Of a stretch of DNA of 64,000 bases, positions 50,311 through 63,503 are shown piece by piece; positions within the stretch are counted from its first letter, which is position 1, and every line of letters begins with the position of its first letter. Below the pieces are notes generated by a model. The model was not told where the DNA came from. It did not search any database and saw only the letters and a list, made by a program, of their open reading frames with translations. Location: the NCBI RefSeq assembly GCF_017696175.1, contig NZ_JAAORE010000003.1, forward strand, positions 248,001 through 312,000, read 5' to 3'. This DNA is from Prochlorococcus marinus XMU1404 (lineage in GTDB: Bacteria > Cyanobacteriota > Cyanobacteriia > PCC-6307 > Cyanobiaceae). The translations under genes and the position numbers were made by a program.

Positions 50311-50723
50311 ACAGCATAGATACTTTAAAAAATGAAGGTATGACCTTATGGGATGGGATAAGAAATTATCAAGCCAGAAATTTCATGAGAAATATGAATA
50401 AAGGAGATAAAGTATTTTTCTATCATTCGAACTGTAAACCTCCCGGCATTGTTGGTCTAATGGAGGTCATAGAACTAAATATTGTTGATCCTACACAATT
50501 TGATAAAGATTCAAAATATTTTGACCCAAAATCGAAACCTGAAAATCCGAGATGGGATTGTGTAAGAGTAAAATACATATCCAAATCAAATAAAATTCTA
50601 AGTTTACCTGAATTAAAAACTTTATTTAGTGGGGATGAGTTATTAGTTGTAAGAAAAGGTAATAGGTTATCTATATTGCCTATCAAAAATGATGTAGCAA
50701 AAATAATTCTAGAAAAAATATAA
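50259..50723 (+). CDS. EVE-domain protein
   Basis: It has 154 residues. YWLMKSEPDAYSIDTLKNEG, LWDGIRNYQARNFMRNMNKG, DKVFFYHSNCKPPGIVGLME and WDCVRVKYI are the EVE (PUA-like) signature. EVE proteins are thought to bind modified bases and are often near mobile or defence genes. The first ~16 codons and the promoter lie inside repeat R1, so the N-terminus may have been supplied by inserted elements. Confidence 0.9.
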   Translation: MPQQEPSYWLMKSEPDAYSIDTLKNEGMTLWDGIRNYQARNFMRNMNKGDKVFFYHSNCKPPGIVGLMEVIELNIVDPTQFDKDSKYFDPKSKPENPRWDCVRVKYISKSNKILSLPELKTLFSGDELLVVRKGNRLSILPIKNDVAKIILEKI

Positions 50724-50731
50724 AATATTTT

Positions 50732-50983
50732 CTAGTCCTTAAAATTCATTGAAAACATATTTCCAATATAGAGTCTAGTTAAATCTCTATTATGAAATCC
50801 TTTTTGCATCAAAAAACCTGCTATCGCGGCTTGTAATATCCTGTATTGATCCCAATTAGGATGTTCTTCAACAAATTCCTTCAAAGCCATTTGAAGATTT
50901 TCTTGAAGTTCACATTTAAAACTAATTACTTCATCTTCTTGATTTAAAGCTATTGAATTTGCATCGTAATTTAACTCTTGCAT
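50732..50983 (-). CDS. DUF2811 protein
   Basis: It has 83 residues. ISFKCELQENLQMALKEFVE, HPNWDQYRILQAAIAGFLMQ, then HNRDLTRLYIGNMFS. A cyanobacterial family of unknown role. It converges with the EVE gene, 8 bases between stops. Confidence 0.8.
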   Translation of the reverse strand: MQELNYDANSIALNQEDEVISFKCELQENLQMALKEFVEEHPNWDQYRILQAAIAGFLMQKGFHNRDLTRLYIGNMFSMNFKD

Positions 50984-51173
50984 ATAAATAATTTATTGAA
51001 AATTAAAGTTTCAAGTTTCAGTTTTCTTCAAAATTACTAAATCGTCAACAAGTATCAATAAGAATCAGTCTCAGATAATAGAATAATGAGAATGCAGTAA
51101 TCACAGGGGATATTAAAGAAAATAATTTTTTTAAAAAACTCCTAACTGAAATATAAAGAATTATATAAAATCG

Positions 51174-51234
51174 CAAGTTTTCCACACCCTTTCGGTCATA
51201 AGATTATTTTTATAAAAAAGTTGTGGAAAACTTG
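51174..51234. promoter_or_regulatory. 13-bp inverted repeat carrying TTTTCCACA boxes
   Basis: CAAGTTTTCCACA (51174-51186) and its exact complement TGTGGAAAACTTG (51222-51234) flank 35 bases. TTTTCCACA matches the cyanobacterial DnaA-box consensus. It is the only structure I see in the 310-base gap 50984-51293. Confidence 0.5.
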
Positions 51235-51293
51235 TGTAAAAAATTTTTAAGTACGGGGAAATATTTTTTAAAATTTCCAATTTTATTTATCTT

Positions 51294-51671
51294 TTATTCC
51301 ATTGAATCCCACATGTTTTTTATTTCATAAAATAAATTTTGTGCTATTGGTATCGGCCAATACATTTCAAAAGACCTAGTTTGGTCTTGGCTTTCAAAAA
51401 CAAACCTTAAACTCCATTCATTTTTTTTGCCTTTTAGCTCTATAAACCAGGGAAGTTGCTCTAATTCTATAGAAATAGACTCTTCATCCAATAATTCTTT
51501 TTTAATACCTAATAATTGTTTATTAATTCTTATAAGTAAAAGATAAAGTGAATGAAATTCATTCTTTTGTAGTTCAATTGACCAGTTATCAACACCAATT
51601 AAAAAGCAAAATTTGCCTTTTTTAAAATCTTTTAGTACTCTCCATCTTTTTTGATCTTTTAACAAAATCAA
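51294..51671 (-). CDS. DUF1818 protein
   Basis: It has 125 residues. [53 protein letters not shown] and a C-terminal [10 protein letters not shown] segment define the cyanobacterial DUF1818 family. It overlaps rpoZ by 4 bases, so the two are cotranscribed. Confidence 0.82.
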   Translation of the reverse strand: MILLKDQKRWRVLKDFKKGKFCFLIGVDNWSIELQKNEFHSLYLLLIRINKQLLGIKKELLDEESISIELEQLPWFIELKGKKNEWSLRFVFESQDQTRSFEMYWPIPIAQNLFYEIKNMWDSME

Positions 51672-51904
51672 CCAGGAAGCAAATCTGGTTGGTCTTGTTC
51701 GTCGCTTAGTTCAATAATTGATCTTTGAACAGGTTTGATAGTTGATTCCTCTAGTAATCCATCAAAATCATCAAAACGTCTTTGTTTAGCTCTAAAGGCA
51801 ATTTTCACTGTAGTTAAATATCTATTAGTGGATTTTCTTATTAAGCTCTCACCTCTTTTTGCAAGATCATTAGAATCAAGTCCAGCATTATTTGATATGT
51901 TCAT
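51668..51904 (-). CDS. rpoZ: RNA polymerase omega subunit
   Basis: It has 78 residues, the cyanobacterial form. [15 protein letters not shown]-like start ([20 protein letters not shown]), then [20 protein letters not shown]. It lacks the canonical AREP-type long C-terminus. It assists RNAP assembly. Its stop overlaps the start of the DUF1818 gene. Confidence 0.88.
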   Translation of the reverse strand: MNISNNAGLDSNDLAKRGESLIRKSTNRYLTTVKIAFRAKQRRFDDFDGLLEESTIKPVQRSIIELSDEQDQPDLLPG

Positions 51905-51997
51905 AAAAATTTTTTATTATAAATTATATTTTACATTTTATTGGACAGATTCAAAACATAAATTACAAAAAGAACTTAATTGATTCAAAAAAATCAT

Positions 51998-53566
51998 ATG
52001 GAAGAAAATTTATCTGGAACGCTTGCTATTGATTTAGGAAATACTAATACCGTAATTGCTTTTCAAGGTCAAAAAGATTCAAATTCTATTTTAGTTGAAA
52101 TACCAAATATTACGTCATCTCCTGGAGTAATCCCTTCAGCAGTTTGGTTCGAGGAACCATCAAAAATATTGAAAATTGGTATCAGTGCTTTAGAGATGAA
52201 AGACAGCTCTAATTCGGATTTGTTTTTTCATTCTAATTTCAAAAGATTAATTGGAAATCATATTGAAAAAATTAATCAAAACAATATCTTAAAACCTAAT
52301 GAATGTGGCGAAAAATTTTTTAAACTTTTGTTGGAAAGTATTCCTCAAAAATATGATGTAAAGAGACTTGTTTTGACTGCTCCTATTGACACGTACAAAG
52401 GTTATAGAGAATGGTTAATTAACCTATGCGAAGAAATATCTGTAGATGAGATAGCTATTGTTGATGAGCCTACCGCAGCAAGTTTAGGAATTAATGTGCC
52501 TTTTGGCTCCAAAATTATGACATTAGATATTGGAGGAAGCACAATAGATATGAATATAGTCAAGATAGAAGGAGGAGAAGGAAAATCTAGTCCAATAGCT
52601 GAATTATTAAAATTCAAAGGAAATGATGTAAGTTCAATTTCAAAACAAAAAGTTAGGTGTGCTGAAATAATCAGTAAAGTAGGCTCAAAAATTGGTGGTA
52701 AAGATATTGATCAATGGATCGTTGATTATTTTATTCCAGATAATAAATATGCAATTAATCTTTTAAAGGCAGAAGAAATAAAATGCAAACTCAGCTCATC
52801 TAAAATAAAATACGAAAATAAATATCCATTAAAATTTTTAATTGAACCAGATAAAGAACAAGAATTTTTCCTAAGTAAAGAAATATTTGAGAAAATCATT
52901 ATTGATAATAATCTTCTAAATCACCTAAACTCTTTGCTCAAAAATTTATTAAATGAAGCAAGAGGAAATTTTTGCACTATTGATGACTTAAGCATAATTA
53001 TTTTGGTTGGAGGGGGATCTCAAATTCCATTAATCAGAGAATGGATTACAAAAAAGATTTCAGAAATTCAAATAAAATCTCCTCCTCCTATTGAATCAAT
53101 AGCTTTGGGAGCTTTAGCAATGACCCCTGGGGTAAAAATTAAAGACATTTTAACCAAAGGATTATCTATAAGATTATTTAATAGAAGAGAGCAGAAACAC
53201 TTCTGGCATCCTATTTTTTACAAAGGTCAAACATGGCCAACTGAAAACCCATTTAAACTTATCCTTCAAGCCAGTAAAAATAATCAGAAAATATTCGAGA
53301 TAATCATTGGTGAAACAAAAAAAGAAAGAGCATATGATGTGATTTTCGAGAATGGATTACCTAAACTATCAGAAGTACAAAGTGAAGAAGAAATTATAAA
53401 ATGGAACAAAAAACCATTAAGAATCGAACTAAAAAATCAATCTAATATCGGAAAAGACAATTTAAAACTTTTCTTCAAAATAACAAAAAAAGCTGATTTA
53501 TTAGTCAAGTGTTTTGATATTAAAGATGAGTTTTTAGGAGAATATAATTTAGGAAATATCTTCTAA
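51998..53566 (+). CDS. Divergent Hsp70-family protein
   Basis: It has 522 residues. The ATPase phosphate loops are AIDLGNTNTVIAFQG, LDIGGSTIDMNIVKIEG and LVGGGSQIPLIREWI, with DEPTAASLGI as the connect region. The C-terminal part is ~130 residues shorter than DnaK and shows no lid or EEVD end, so it is a specialised paralogue. The ATG at 51998 is preferred over the in-frame TTG at 51980. It is divergent from rpoZ. Confidence 0.88.
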   Translation: MEENLSGTLAIDLGNTNTVIAFQGQKDSNSILVEIPNITSSPGVIPSAVWFEEPSKILKIGISALEMKDSSNSDLFFHSNFKRLIGNHIEKINQNNILKPNECGEKFFKLLLESIPQKYDVKRLVLTAPIDTYKGYREWLINLCEEISVDEIAIVDEPTAASLGINVPFGSKIMTLDIGGSTIDMNIVKIEGGEGKSSPIAELLKFKGNDVSSISKQKVRCAEIISKVGSKIGGKDIDQWIVDYFIPDNKYAINLLKAEEIKCKLSSSKIKYENKYPLKFLIEPDKEQEFFLSKEIFEKIIIDNNLLNHLNSLLKNLLNEARGNFCTIDDLSIIILVGGGSQIPLIREWITKKISEIQIKSPPPIESIALGALAMTPGVKIKDILTKGLSIRLFNRREQKHFWHPIFYKGQTWPTENPFKLILQASKNNQKIFEIIIGETKKERAYDVIFENGLPKLSEVQSEEEIIKWNKKPLRIELKNQSNIGKDNLKLFFKITKKADLLVKCFDIKDEFLGEYNLGNIF

Positions 53567-53573
53567 AATAAAG

Positions 53574-54110
53574 CTATTCAAGAAAAACTCCTTCTTCATT
53601 ATCAATATTATTTAGACGTAAACTGATACTTTCATTTTTACTAGTTGGAACTTTTTTGCCGCAAAAATCAGGATGAATAGGTAATTCTCTATGCCCCCTA
53701 TCTACCATTACTAGCAACATCACTTTTTGAGGCCTACCCCATGAATATAGGGCATCAATTGCAGCCCTAATTGTTCTCCCTGTATAAATCACATCATCTA
53801 TCAAAAGAATTTCTAGCTCCTCAATAGGCACTGGAATATCAGTTGCCTTTATTAGGCGAGTTCCAACTCTATTTTGATCATCTCTATAAAAAGTAGGATC
53901 AATTATTCCTATTTTTATTTTTACACCAGATTTAAAAAATAATTCTTTTTCAAGAACTTTGGCCAAATCAATCCCTCTAGTTGGTATTCCAACTAAAAGA
54001 AGATTATCGAGGTTTTTTACTTTTTCAATAATTTCAGAAGTTAAACGTGAAATTGTTTTTCTCAGCTCAACTGCATTAAGTATTATGACCCTCTTAGTTT
54101 TATTTGACAT
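53574..54110 (-). CDS. pyrR: PyrR bifunctional pyrimidine regulator / uracil phosphoribosyltransferase
   Basis: It has 178 residues. The PRPP-binding motif LLIDDVIYTGRTIRAAIDAL and the start VELRKTISRLTSEIIEKV with GIPTRGIDLA are typical. In Bacillus it attenuates pyr mRNA. In cyanobacteria only the enzyme role may remain, which is inference. Confidence 0.92.
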   Translation of the reverse strand: MSNKTKRVIILNAVELRKTISRLTSEIIEKVKNLDNLLLVGIPTRGIDLAKVLEKELFFKSGVKIKIGIIDPTFYRDDQNRVGTRLIKATDIPVPIEELEILLIDDVIYTGRTIRAAIDALYSWGRPQKVMLLVMVDRGHRELPIHPDFCGKKVPTSKNESISLRLNNIDNEEGVFLE

Positions 54111-54247
54111 GATTTATCAATAAAAAAATTTGGTGCAATATTTTAATAAATTAGCAAAAGCTAACTATGTTAAATATAGATTGTTAAAGAGTAGCTTTTA
54201 AAGCTAAATTTAAGATTGGATCACTTAATAGTGAAATTGATCTAAAT

Positions 54248-55870
54248 ATGTCAAAGATTAGCAGCAAAAATATAAATAGAGTTACTGTTCCTCAGAGCCC
54301 TGTAGTTCTTGCAATTCTTGATGGATGGGGCTATCGAGAAGAACTATCACATAATGCTATAAAAAGTGCCAATACACCAATCATAGATTCATTATGGCAT
54401 GCATACCCCCATACTCTTATAAGCGCAAGTGGATCAGATGTGGGGCTCCCAGATGGTCAAATGGGTAATTCAGAGGTAGGTCACCTTACTATTGGTTCGG
54501 GAAGAATAATCGAACAAGAACTTGTAAGAATTTCAAATGTTGTAAAGAATAATCAACTAGATATAGTTAATGAATTAAAGGAAATGGCTAATTCATTAAA
54601 GAAAAGCAATTCTACTTTACACATTACGGGATTATGTTCTGATGGAGGAGTACATAGTCATATAGATCATTTATTAGGTTTAATAAAGTGGGCATCTGAT
54701 AATGGCCTCAAAAAAGTAGCAATTCATATTATTACCGATGGAAGAGATACGCCTGCAAAAAGTGCATCTAAATATCTAAATCAAATAGAGTCCTGCATAA
54801 AAAAATTCAATACAGGTGAGATAGCTTCTATATGCGGAAGATACTGGATAATGGATAGAAACCTCTTATGGGACAGAACAGAAAAAGCATATACTAATTT
54901 GACTAGTCCAGATATCAAAATAACAAATATTTCTCCTCAGGATTATATAAAAAAAAGTTATGGCAAAAACATAACTGATGAATTTATAGAGCCCATACGA
55001 ATGTCTGAAAACTATCTTAAAGATGGTGATAAATTGATTTGCTTTAATTTCCGTCCAGATAGAGCCAGACAAATAATAAAATCTCTTTCAGAGAAAAAAT
55101 TTTCAGATTTTGAAAGAAAAATTTTTCCAAATGTGGATATAGTTACATTTACTCAATACGATATAAATTTCCCTGTTAAAGTTGCATTTCCTCCTGAATC
55201 TCTCAATAATTTTATTGGACAAATAGTTTCAGATAACGGACTCAAACAATACAGAACAGCAGAAACAGAAAAATATCCACACGTAACATATTTTTTTAAT
55301 GGTGGAGTAGAAATACCTTTACCTGGAGAAGAAAGACATTTAATTCCATCTCCAAGAGTCGCAACTTATGATATGAAACCTGAGATGTCAGCTGAAGAAT
55401 TAACTATTAGTTGCTCTAAAGCAATTAAAAGTGGTAACTATGCTTTTATTGTAATCAATTTTGCTAATCCTGATATGGTGGGTCATACAGGTAATATGAA
55501 TGCAACAATTAAAGCAATAGAAACAGTAGATAAATGCATAGGTCAAATAGTTAATGCTACTGGAGAAATGGGTGGAAGCATTCTTATTACTGCCGATCAT
55601 GGTAACGCAGAGGTAATGAAAGGACCTGGAGGAGAACCATGGACGGCGCATACTATAAATAAAGTTCCATTAATTTTTGTTGAAGGTGAAAAAAGAAAAA
55701 TTCCGAATATGGGAAATCAAATTAATTTAAGAGATAATGCTGGCTTAGCAGATATTGCACCCACTTTATTACAGTTATTAAATCTTCCAATCCCAAAAGA
55801 AATGACAGGAAAATCTTTAATTAAAGAGATTGAGTTAAAAGGTTATAATAAGGTCGTACAACACGTTTAA
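54248..55870 (+). CDS. gpmI: 2,3-bisphosphoglycerate-independent phosphoglycerate mutase
   Basis: It has 540 residues. [20 protein letters not shown] begins the phosphatase-like domain, and the nucleophile Ser lies in [45 protein letters not shown] and TADHGNAEV supply substrate and Mn ligands. Interconverts 3- and 2-phosphoglycerate. secG follows 24 bases later. Confidence 0.97.
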   Translation: MSKISSKNINRVTVPQSPVVLAILDGWGYREELSHNAIKSANTPIIDSLWHAYPHTLISASGSDVGLPDGQMGNSEVGHLTIGSGRIIEQELVRISNVVKNNQLDIVNELKEMANSLKKSNSTLHITGLCSDGGVHSHIDHLLGLIKWASDNGLKKVAIHIITDGRDTPAKSASKYLNQIESCIKKFNTGEIASICGRYWIMDRNLLWDRTEKAYTNLTSPDIKITNISPQDYIKKSYGKNITDEFIEPIRMSENYLKDGDKLICFNFRPDRARQIIKSLSEKKFSDFERKIFPNVDIVTFTQYDINFPVKVAFPPESLNNFIGQIVSDNGLKQYRTAETEKYPHVTYFFNGGVEIPLPGEERHLIPSPRVATYDMKPEMSAEELTISCSKAIKSGNYAFIVINFANPDMVGHTGNMNATIKAIETVDKCIGQIVNATGEMGGSILITADHGNAEVMKGPGGEPWTAHTINKVPLIFVEGEKRKIPNMGNQINLRDNAGLADIAPTLLQLLNLPIPKEMTGKSLIKEIELKGYNKVVQHV

Positions 55871-55894
55871 AGTTTATACGAGTCTTATTAAGCA

Positions 55895-56122
55895 ATGATT
55901 CAAATTTTTAGTTGGATATGGGTATTTTCTGGAGTCATTCTGATACTTTTAGTTTTACTACATAGTCCAAAAGGTGATGGAATGGGTGGTATTGCTGCTA
56001 GTGGAAGCTCAATGTTCAATAGTGCGAGTAGTGCAGAGGCATCTCTCAACAAAATAACTTGGACTTTTCTAGTTATTTTTTTACTACTCGCAATTATTCT
56101 TAGCGCTGGCTGGATTTCATAA
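55895..56122 (+). CDS. secG: Preprotein translocase subunit SecG
   Basis: It has 75 residues and two spans (FSWIWVFSGVILILLVLLHS; TWTFLVIFLLLAIILSAGW) separated by PKGDGMGGIAASGSSMFNSA, the conserved SecG loop. Part of SecYEG. It is probably cotranscribed with gpmI. Confidence 0.92.
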   Translation: MIQIFSWIWVFSGVILILLVLLHSPKGDGMGGIAASGSSMFNSASSAEASLNKITWTFLVIFLLLAIILSAGWIS

Positions 56123-56130
56123 AGTTTGCA

Positions 56131-56160
56131 TAAAAAAAGAGATCATATTAAATGATCTCT
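56131..56160 (-). terminator. Terminator of groEL
   Basis: A perfect 9-bp stem AGAGATCAT/ATGATCTCT. On the minus strand it is followed by a run of seven T, 35 bases after the groEL stop. Confidence 0.85.
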
Positions 56161-56194
56161 TAAGTTTAAAATTTAGTTTATTAACTATTTTTAG

Positions 56195-57859
<1,665 letters not shown>

Positions 57860-57883
57860 TTAATAATTTTTGAAACAAATATT

Positions 57884-58195
57884 TTAGCCAACTACAGCTA
57901 AAATATCTTTTTCTGAGAGTAGGACGTATTCGTCTCCTCCCAATTTAATGTCTGTTCCAGCATATTTGCTGTACAAGACTTTATCGCCAATACTCACTTC
58001 TGGAGTTTGACGAGAACCATCTTCATTAAGTTTCCCAGGGCCTACCTGAGCAACTTCTCCCACCTGTGGTTTTTCTTTGGCTGTATCAGGCAAAAGAATG
58101 CCCCCAGCAGTTTTTTCCTCAGATGCGGAAACTTTAATAAATATTCTATCTCCCAGTGGTTTTACTGTAGAGACTGTAAGTGAAACAGCTGCCAT
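57884..58195 (-). CDS. groES: Co-chaperonin GroES
   Basis: It has 103 residues. [20 protein letters not shown] with the mobile loop [16 protein letters not shown] and the end [14 protein letters not shown]. It lies 51 bases upstream of groEL in the same operon. Confidence 0.97.
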   Translation of the reverse strand: MAAVSLTVSTVKPLGDRIFIKVSASEEKTAGGILLPDTAKEKPQVGEVAQVGPGKLNEDGSRQTPEVSIGDKVLYSKYAGTDIKLGGDEYVLLSEKDILAVVG

Positions 58196-58298
58196 AGATT
58201 AATGGAGGATCATGATTGAGACGCTTTGCGTCGTAAAAATAGAAAGAGAAATTCTCTATCCGTATCATCAACAACATAATCCGCTAAGCAGCAATTAA

Positions 58299-59876
<1,578 letters not shown>

Positions 59877-59919
59877 ATATTTATATTTTCTTATTTAACC
59901 TTCAATAATTCTTAAATAA

Positions 59920-60324
59920 ATGGCAATTTCTCTTAAAGTTTTAGCTCCTAATAAAAATGTTTATCAAGGTGAAGCTGAAGAAGTTATCCTTCCTAGTACT
60001 ACCGGACAACTTGGAGTACTTCCAGGACATATTTCTTTGGTTACGGCTATAGATATCGGCGTTTTGAGACTAAGAATGAATTCTCAGTGGAAATCAATAG
60101 CTTTAATGGGGGGCTTCGCTGAAATTGAATCAGATGAAGTCATAGTTTTAGTAAATAATGCGGAAATTGGTTCTGAAATTAATGTTCAAAATGCTGAGCA
60201 AGATCTTAAAGAAGCAAAAATAGCGATTAGTAAATTCTCTGAAAATGAAAAAAATCCAGAGAAAATAAAAGCCTTGAAAGAGATTTCGAAGGCTGAGGCT
60301 AGGATTCAAGCTGCAAAGAACTAA
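59920..60324 (+). CDS. atpC: ATP synthase F1 subunit epsilon
   Basis: It has 134 residues. [40 protein letters not shown] and [17 protein letters not shown] form the beta-sandwich, followed by a helical C-terminal hairpin. It inhibits ATP hydrolysis. 43 bases after atpD. Confidence 0.96.
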   Translation: MAISLKVLAPNKNVYQGEAEEVILPSTTGQLGVLPGHISLVTAIDIGVLRLRMNSQWKSIALMGGFAEIESDEVIVLVNNAEIGSEINVQNAEQDLKEAKIAISKFSENEKNPEKIKALKEISKAEARIQAAKN

Positions 60325-60327
60325 TTT

Positions 60328-60795
60328 TTAAGCTGTTCCACAAAAAGTAACTTCAGGAAACTTTAACTTGGCTTCTTCTAATTTTTTTGTTTTACCCTCT
60401 TCTTGCCAATAATTTATTACTTCTGTAGCTTTATTCAATATTTCCACTCTTTCATTATCTGTAATCCAACCTTTATTCTCTAGTTCACTTTTTAATTTTT
60501 CCCAGGCATCATCCCTTGGCCAAAAGTAATAAGCAGTGAGAGGGCTTGGGCCTCCCCCCACTATTTGATCAACAGCTAAAGCAACGTTATCAGGTAACCA
60601 CAATACTTTAATAATGAATCTTCCTTCATCAGGTTTAGGGGTATAACCAGTAGGTACTCCGTCTTCATCAATTGTGGCAGCCGCCAATACAGCTGTAGCA
60701 CCCATCATTCCTGAATTAGGAGAGGAATCTTTAGACTTTGAGTCATCACTATTGTTTTTCTTTGAATTTTGATTTAACTTATCAGAAGAGGTCAT
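60328..60795 (-). CDS. ycf65: Ribosomal protein PSRP-3 (Ycf65, cS23)
   Basis: It has 155 residues. A polar Ser/Lys/Asp-rich N-terminal ~45 residues precedes the conserved domain: [40 protein letters not shown], and [20 protein letters not shown] small-subunit ribosomal protein of cyanobacteria and plastids. It converges with atpC, 3 bases apart. Confidence 0.93.
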   Translation of the reverse strand: MTSSDKLNQNSKKNNSDDSKSKDSSPNSGMMGATAVLAAATIDEDGVPTGYTPKPDEGRFIIKVLWLPDNVALAVDQIVGGGPSPLTAYYFWPRDDAWEKLKSELENKGWITDNERVEILNKATEVINYWQEEGKTKKLEEAKLKFPEVTFCGTA

Positions 60796-60909
60796 TCAAT
60801 TATTTATGTTTAATAAATAATTTATCAGTTAATGGTCACATTTTGATTGGTTTATTCAAAAATTCTTGATTTTAATTATTGATATTTTCTAAACATAATT
60901 ATTATCTTA

Positions 60910-61068
60910 TTATCTATCATGTGAAACTTGATAAAAATTATAAATTGTAGCTTCTAATGAATCCCAAAGATCTTTAGGAATATCGTTTTCTTCTGCAAAC
61001 ATTCCAAGCTGACTAGCCAAGCCTCTTGCTTGAGAGAGTTTCGAATCGTATGAATCTGATTTATTCAT
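60910..61068 (-). CDS. Small acidic protein, 52 residues
   Basis: MNKSDSYDSKLSQARGLASQ then LGMFAEENDIPKDLWDSLEA. Soluble, helical, between PSRP-3 and the aminopeptidase, all on the minus strand. Unknown. Confidence 0.55.
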   Translation of the reverse strand: MNKSDSYDSKLSQARGLASQLGMFAEENDIPKDLWDSLEATIYNFYQVSHDR

Positions 61069-61121
61069 TTTTGAACATTAAACTTTATAAAAATAAATCT
61101 ATTAATTAGATAAGTCAAATT

Positions 61122-62447
61122 TTAAAATTCTAAATCAGAAATTTCTTTTAGCGCAGCAATACTCAAAACTTCTGGATTTGTATCTTTGACTAGAACATCA
61201 TCTTCAATTCTTATCCCAATGCCTTTCCATTTATCATCAATAAGAGGTTGTCCCTCAGGGACTGGGATCCTATCGCTTATATAAATCCCGGGTTCTACTG
61301 TAAGAATCATTCCATTCTGTAATGGCACTTCATAGTCTCCCATTCTGTATGCTCCAACATCATGAACATCTAGGCCAAGCCAATGTCCAGTTCTATGCAT
61401 GTAAAGATGTTTATAAGATTGATTCTCAATTATCTCTTCGGTACTGCCCGCTAATAAACCAATTTCTTTTAATCCTTCTATCAAAATTGTTAAAGCAACA
61501 TTATGCACAGTACTAGAATTTGATCCAGTTATGGCACTTTTAATTGCCTTTTTCTGCGCACTCAATACAATTTCGTAAATAACTTTTTGCTCTTTAGAAA
61601 ATTTTCCACCTATTGGGATGGTTCTTGTTATGTCTCCATTGTAATAATCAGTTAGTGAGCAGCCAGCATCTACCAACAATAAATCCTTCTTATTCAATGG
61701 TGAGTTATTTGAAGTGTAATGCAAAATACATGCATTATCTCCTGAAGCAACAATAGAGTTATAGGCAGGTCCTCTTGCCCCTTTTTCCAAAAAGAATCCT
61801 TCTAGAAGACCCTGAATTTGCCTCTCATTTTTCTTTGATGAGATAGATTCTCTTACTAGTTCATGAGCTTCTGCTGAAATTTGTGTAGCCTCTCTCATTC
61901 TATTTATTTCAAATTCACTTTTAATTAATCTCATCTCATTTAAATAAATTTCTGGAGATTTTATAGAATTTGCACCAATTCCCAATCGAGAGCGATTTTC
62001 AAGTTGTTCTGAAAATATCTCCAGTACTATTTTTTCAACTAATGGATTTTTACCAATTGAAAAAACAATTTCATCAGAACCATTTATATAACTTGGCAGT
62101 AAATTTCCTAGTTCATTAATTGAATGAGCCTTATCAGCATTAAACTCTTTTTCAGCCCCTTCTAAACCCCATCTAAAGCCATGCCAAACTTCACTAATAA
62201 TATCTTTAGGAGCAACGAACAAAATAAATCTCTCACCCTTTGGCTTATGGGATAAGAAGAGAGCGATTGCATCCGGTTCATCAAAACCAGTTAAATACCA
62301 GAAATTACTCTCTTGTCTAAAAGGATATTCGCAATCAGCATGATGTTTTACAAGAGTAGCCCCAGGGATAATTGCTGCTTTTCCATCTAATTTATCTAGG
62401 AATATTTCTCTTCTTTCTTCAAAAACCTTATTGTTAGATTTAGACAT
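61122..62447 (-). CDS. pepP: Xaa-Pro aminopeptidase (M24B)
   Basis: It has 441 residues. The N-terminal AMP_N domain contains HADCEYPFRQESNFWYLTGF. The five metal ligands are seen in LLVDAGCSLTDYYNGDITRT (two Asp), HRTGHWLGLDVHDVG (His), TVEPGIYI (Glu) and GIRIEDDVLV (Glu). Removes N-terminal residues preceding proline. Confidence 0.95.
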   Translation of the reverse strand: MSKSNNKVFEERREIFLDKLDGKAAIIPGATLVKHHADCEYPFRQESNFWYLTGFDEPDAIALFLSHKPKGERFILFVAPKDIISEVWHGFRWGLEGAEKEFNADKAHSINELGNLLPSYINGSDEIVFSIGKNPLVEKIVLEIFSEQLENRSRLGIGANSIKSPEIYLNEMRLIKSEFEINRMREATQISAEAHELVRESISSKKNERQIQGLLEGFFLEKGARGPAYNSIVASGDNACILHYTSNNSPLNKKDLLLVDAGCSLTDYYNGDITRTIPIGGKFSKEQKVIYEIVLSAQKKAIKSAITGSNSSTVHNVALTILIEGLKEIGLLAGSTEEIIENQSYKHLYMHRTGHWLGLDVHDVGAYRMGDYEVPLQNGMILTVEPGIYISDRIPVPEGQPLIDDKWKGIGIRIEDDVLVKDTNPEVLSIAALKEISDLEF

Positions 62448-62519
62448 AAATTGTGTATTGGCGTGTTTAGAAAAAAAATGGAAGAATGAATTGAACAGAT
62501 TTGGATTTGCTCTATCTTA

Positions 62520-63503
62520 ATGGAACCAAGCGTTTACGGTTTAATTTTACTAATAATAATTATATTAATAGGCTCTGCCTGTTGTTCGGGAGTAGAAGCG
62601 GCTTTTTTAGCTGTAAATTCAATAAGAATTATTAAAATAGCCTCAAGACAAAAGCCAAAAAGTTCTGCGAATCAACTCCTTAAACTCAGGAAACATCTTG
62701 GAAGGACATTAACTGTAATTACTATTACTAATAATGGATTTAATATAATTGGAAGTCTTATTTTAGGTGTATACGGAGCATTAGTAATCAATAGTAATTA
62801 TGGATTAACCTTTTTTTCAATTGCCTTTTATATATTAGTTGTCTTAGTTGGAGAAGTACTTCCTAAAGCTCTTGGTACAAGATTTTCAGTTCAAATAGCA
62901 TTATTATCCGTTCCTATCTTGAGAATATTAAATACTTTAATGAGGCCATTCTTAATATTAATAGAGCAAATATTTCCAGTTATTACTGAAGAAAACGAAA
63001 TTTCAACTGATGAAGAAGAAATTAGGCAAATGGCAAAAATTGGGAGTCAGAAAGGCTTGATAGAAGCTGATGAGGCAGCAATGATATTTAAGGTTTTCCA
63101 ACTAAATGATTTAAAAGCAAAAGATTTAATGATCCCTAGGGTTTCAGCACCTTGTCTTGATGGGTATTCGAATCTTGATGAAATTTCAAAACTTATAATG
63201 TCTGACAGCTCTCCATGGTGGGTTATTTTGGAAGATAAAGTTGACAAAATACAAGGGGTAGTTAAACGTGAAAAAATACTAGAAGAATTAATTAATGGGG
63301 AAAATAAAAAATTATTATCAGAAATTTGCGAGCCTGTGGACTACATTCCCGAAATGATAAAGGCAGATCAATTATTAACGAGATTTGACAAGAATCATAA
63401 AGGAGTGAAAGTAGTAGTAGATGAATTCGGGGGATTCGTGGGAATTATTGGTGCAGAAGCTGTGTTATCTGTATTAGCCGGTTGGTGGAAGAATAAATCA
63501 TGA
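62520..63503 (+). CDS. CNNM (DUF21) plus CBS-domain membrane protein, HlyC/CorC family
   Basis: It has 327 residues. The CNNM transmembrane domain covers ~1-160 (SACCSGVEAAFLAVNSIRI; LVVLVGEVLPKALGTRFSVQ). A CBS pair follows (LKAKDLMIPRVSAPCLDG; HKGVKVVVDEFGGFVGIIG). The usual C-terminal CorC_HlyC domain is missing, so the protein ends ~100 residues short. Proposed in the family to handle Mg/divalent ions. Overlaps the next gene by 4 bases. Confidence 0.88.
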   Translation: MEPSVYGLILLIIIILIGSACCSGVEAAFLAVNSIRIIKIASRQKPKSSANQLLKLRKHLGRTLTVITITNNGFNIIGSLILGVYGALVINSNYGLTFFSIAFYILVVLVGEVLPKALGTRFSVQIALLSVPILRILNTLMRPFLILIEQIFPVITEENEISTDEEEIRQMAKIGSQKGLIEADEAAMIFKVFQLNDLKAKDLMIPRVSAPCLDGYSNLDEISKLIMSDSSPWWVILEDKVDKIQGVVKREKILEELINGENKKLLSEICEPVDYIPEMIKADQLLTRFDKNHKGVKVVVDEFGGFVGIIGAEAVLSVLAGWWKNKS

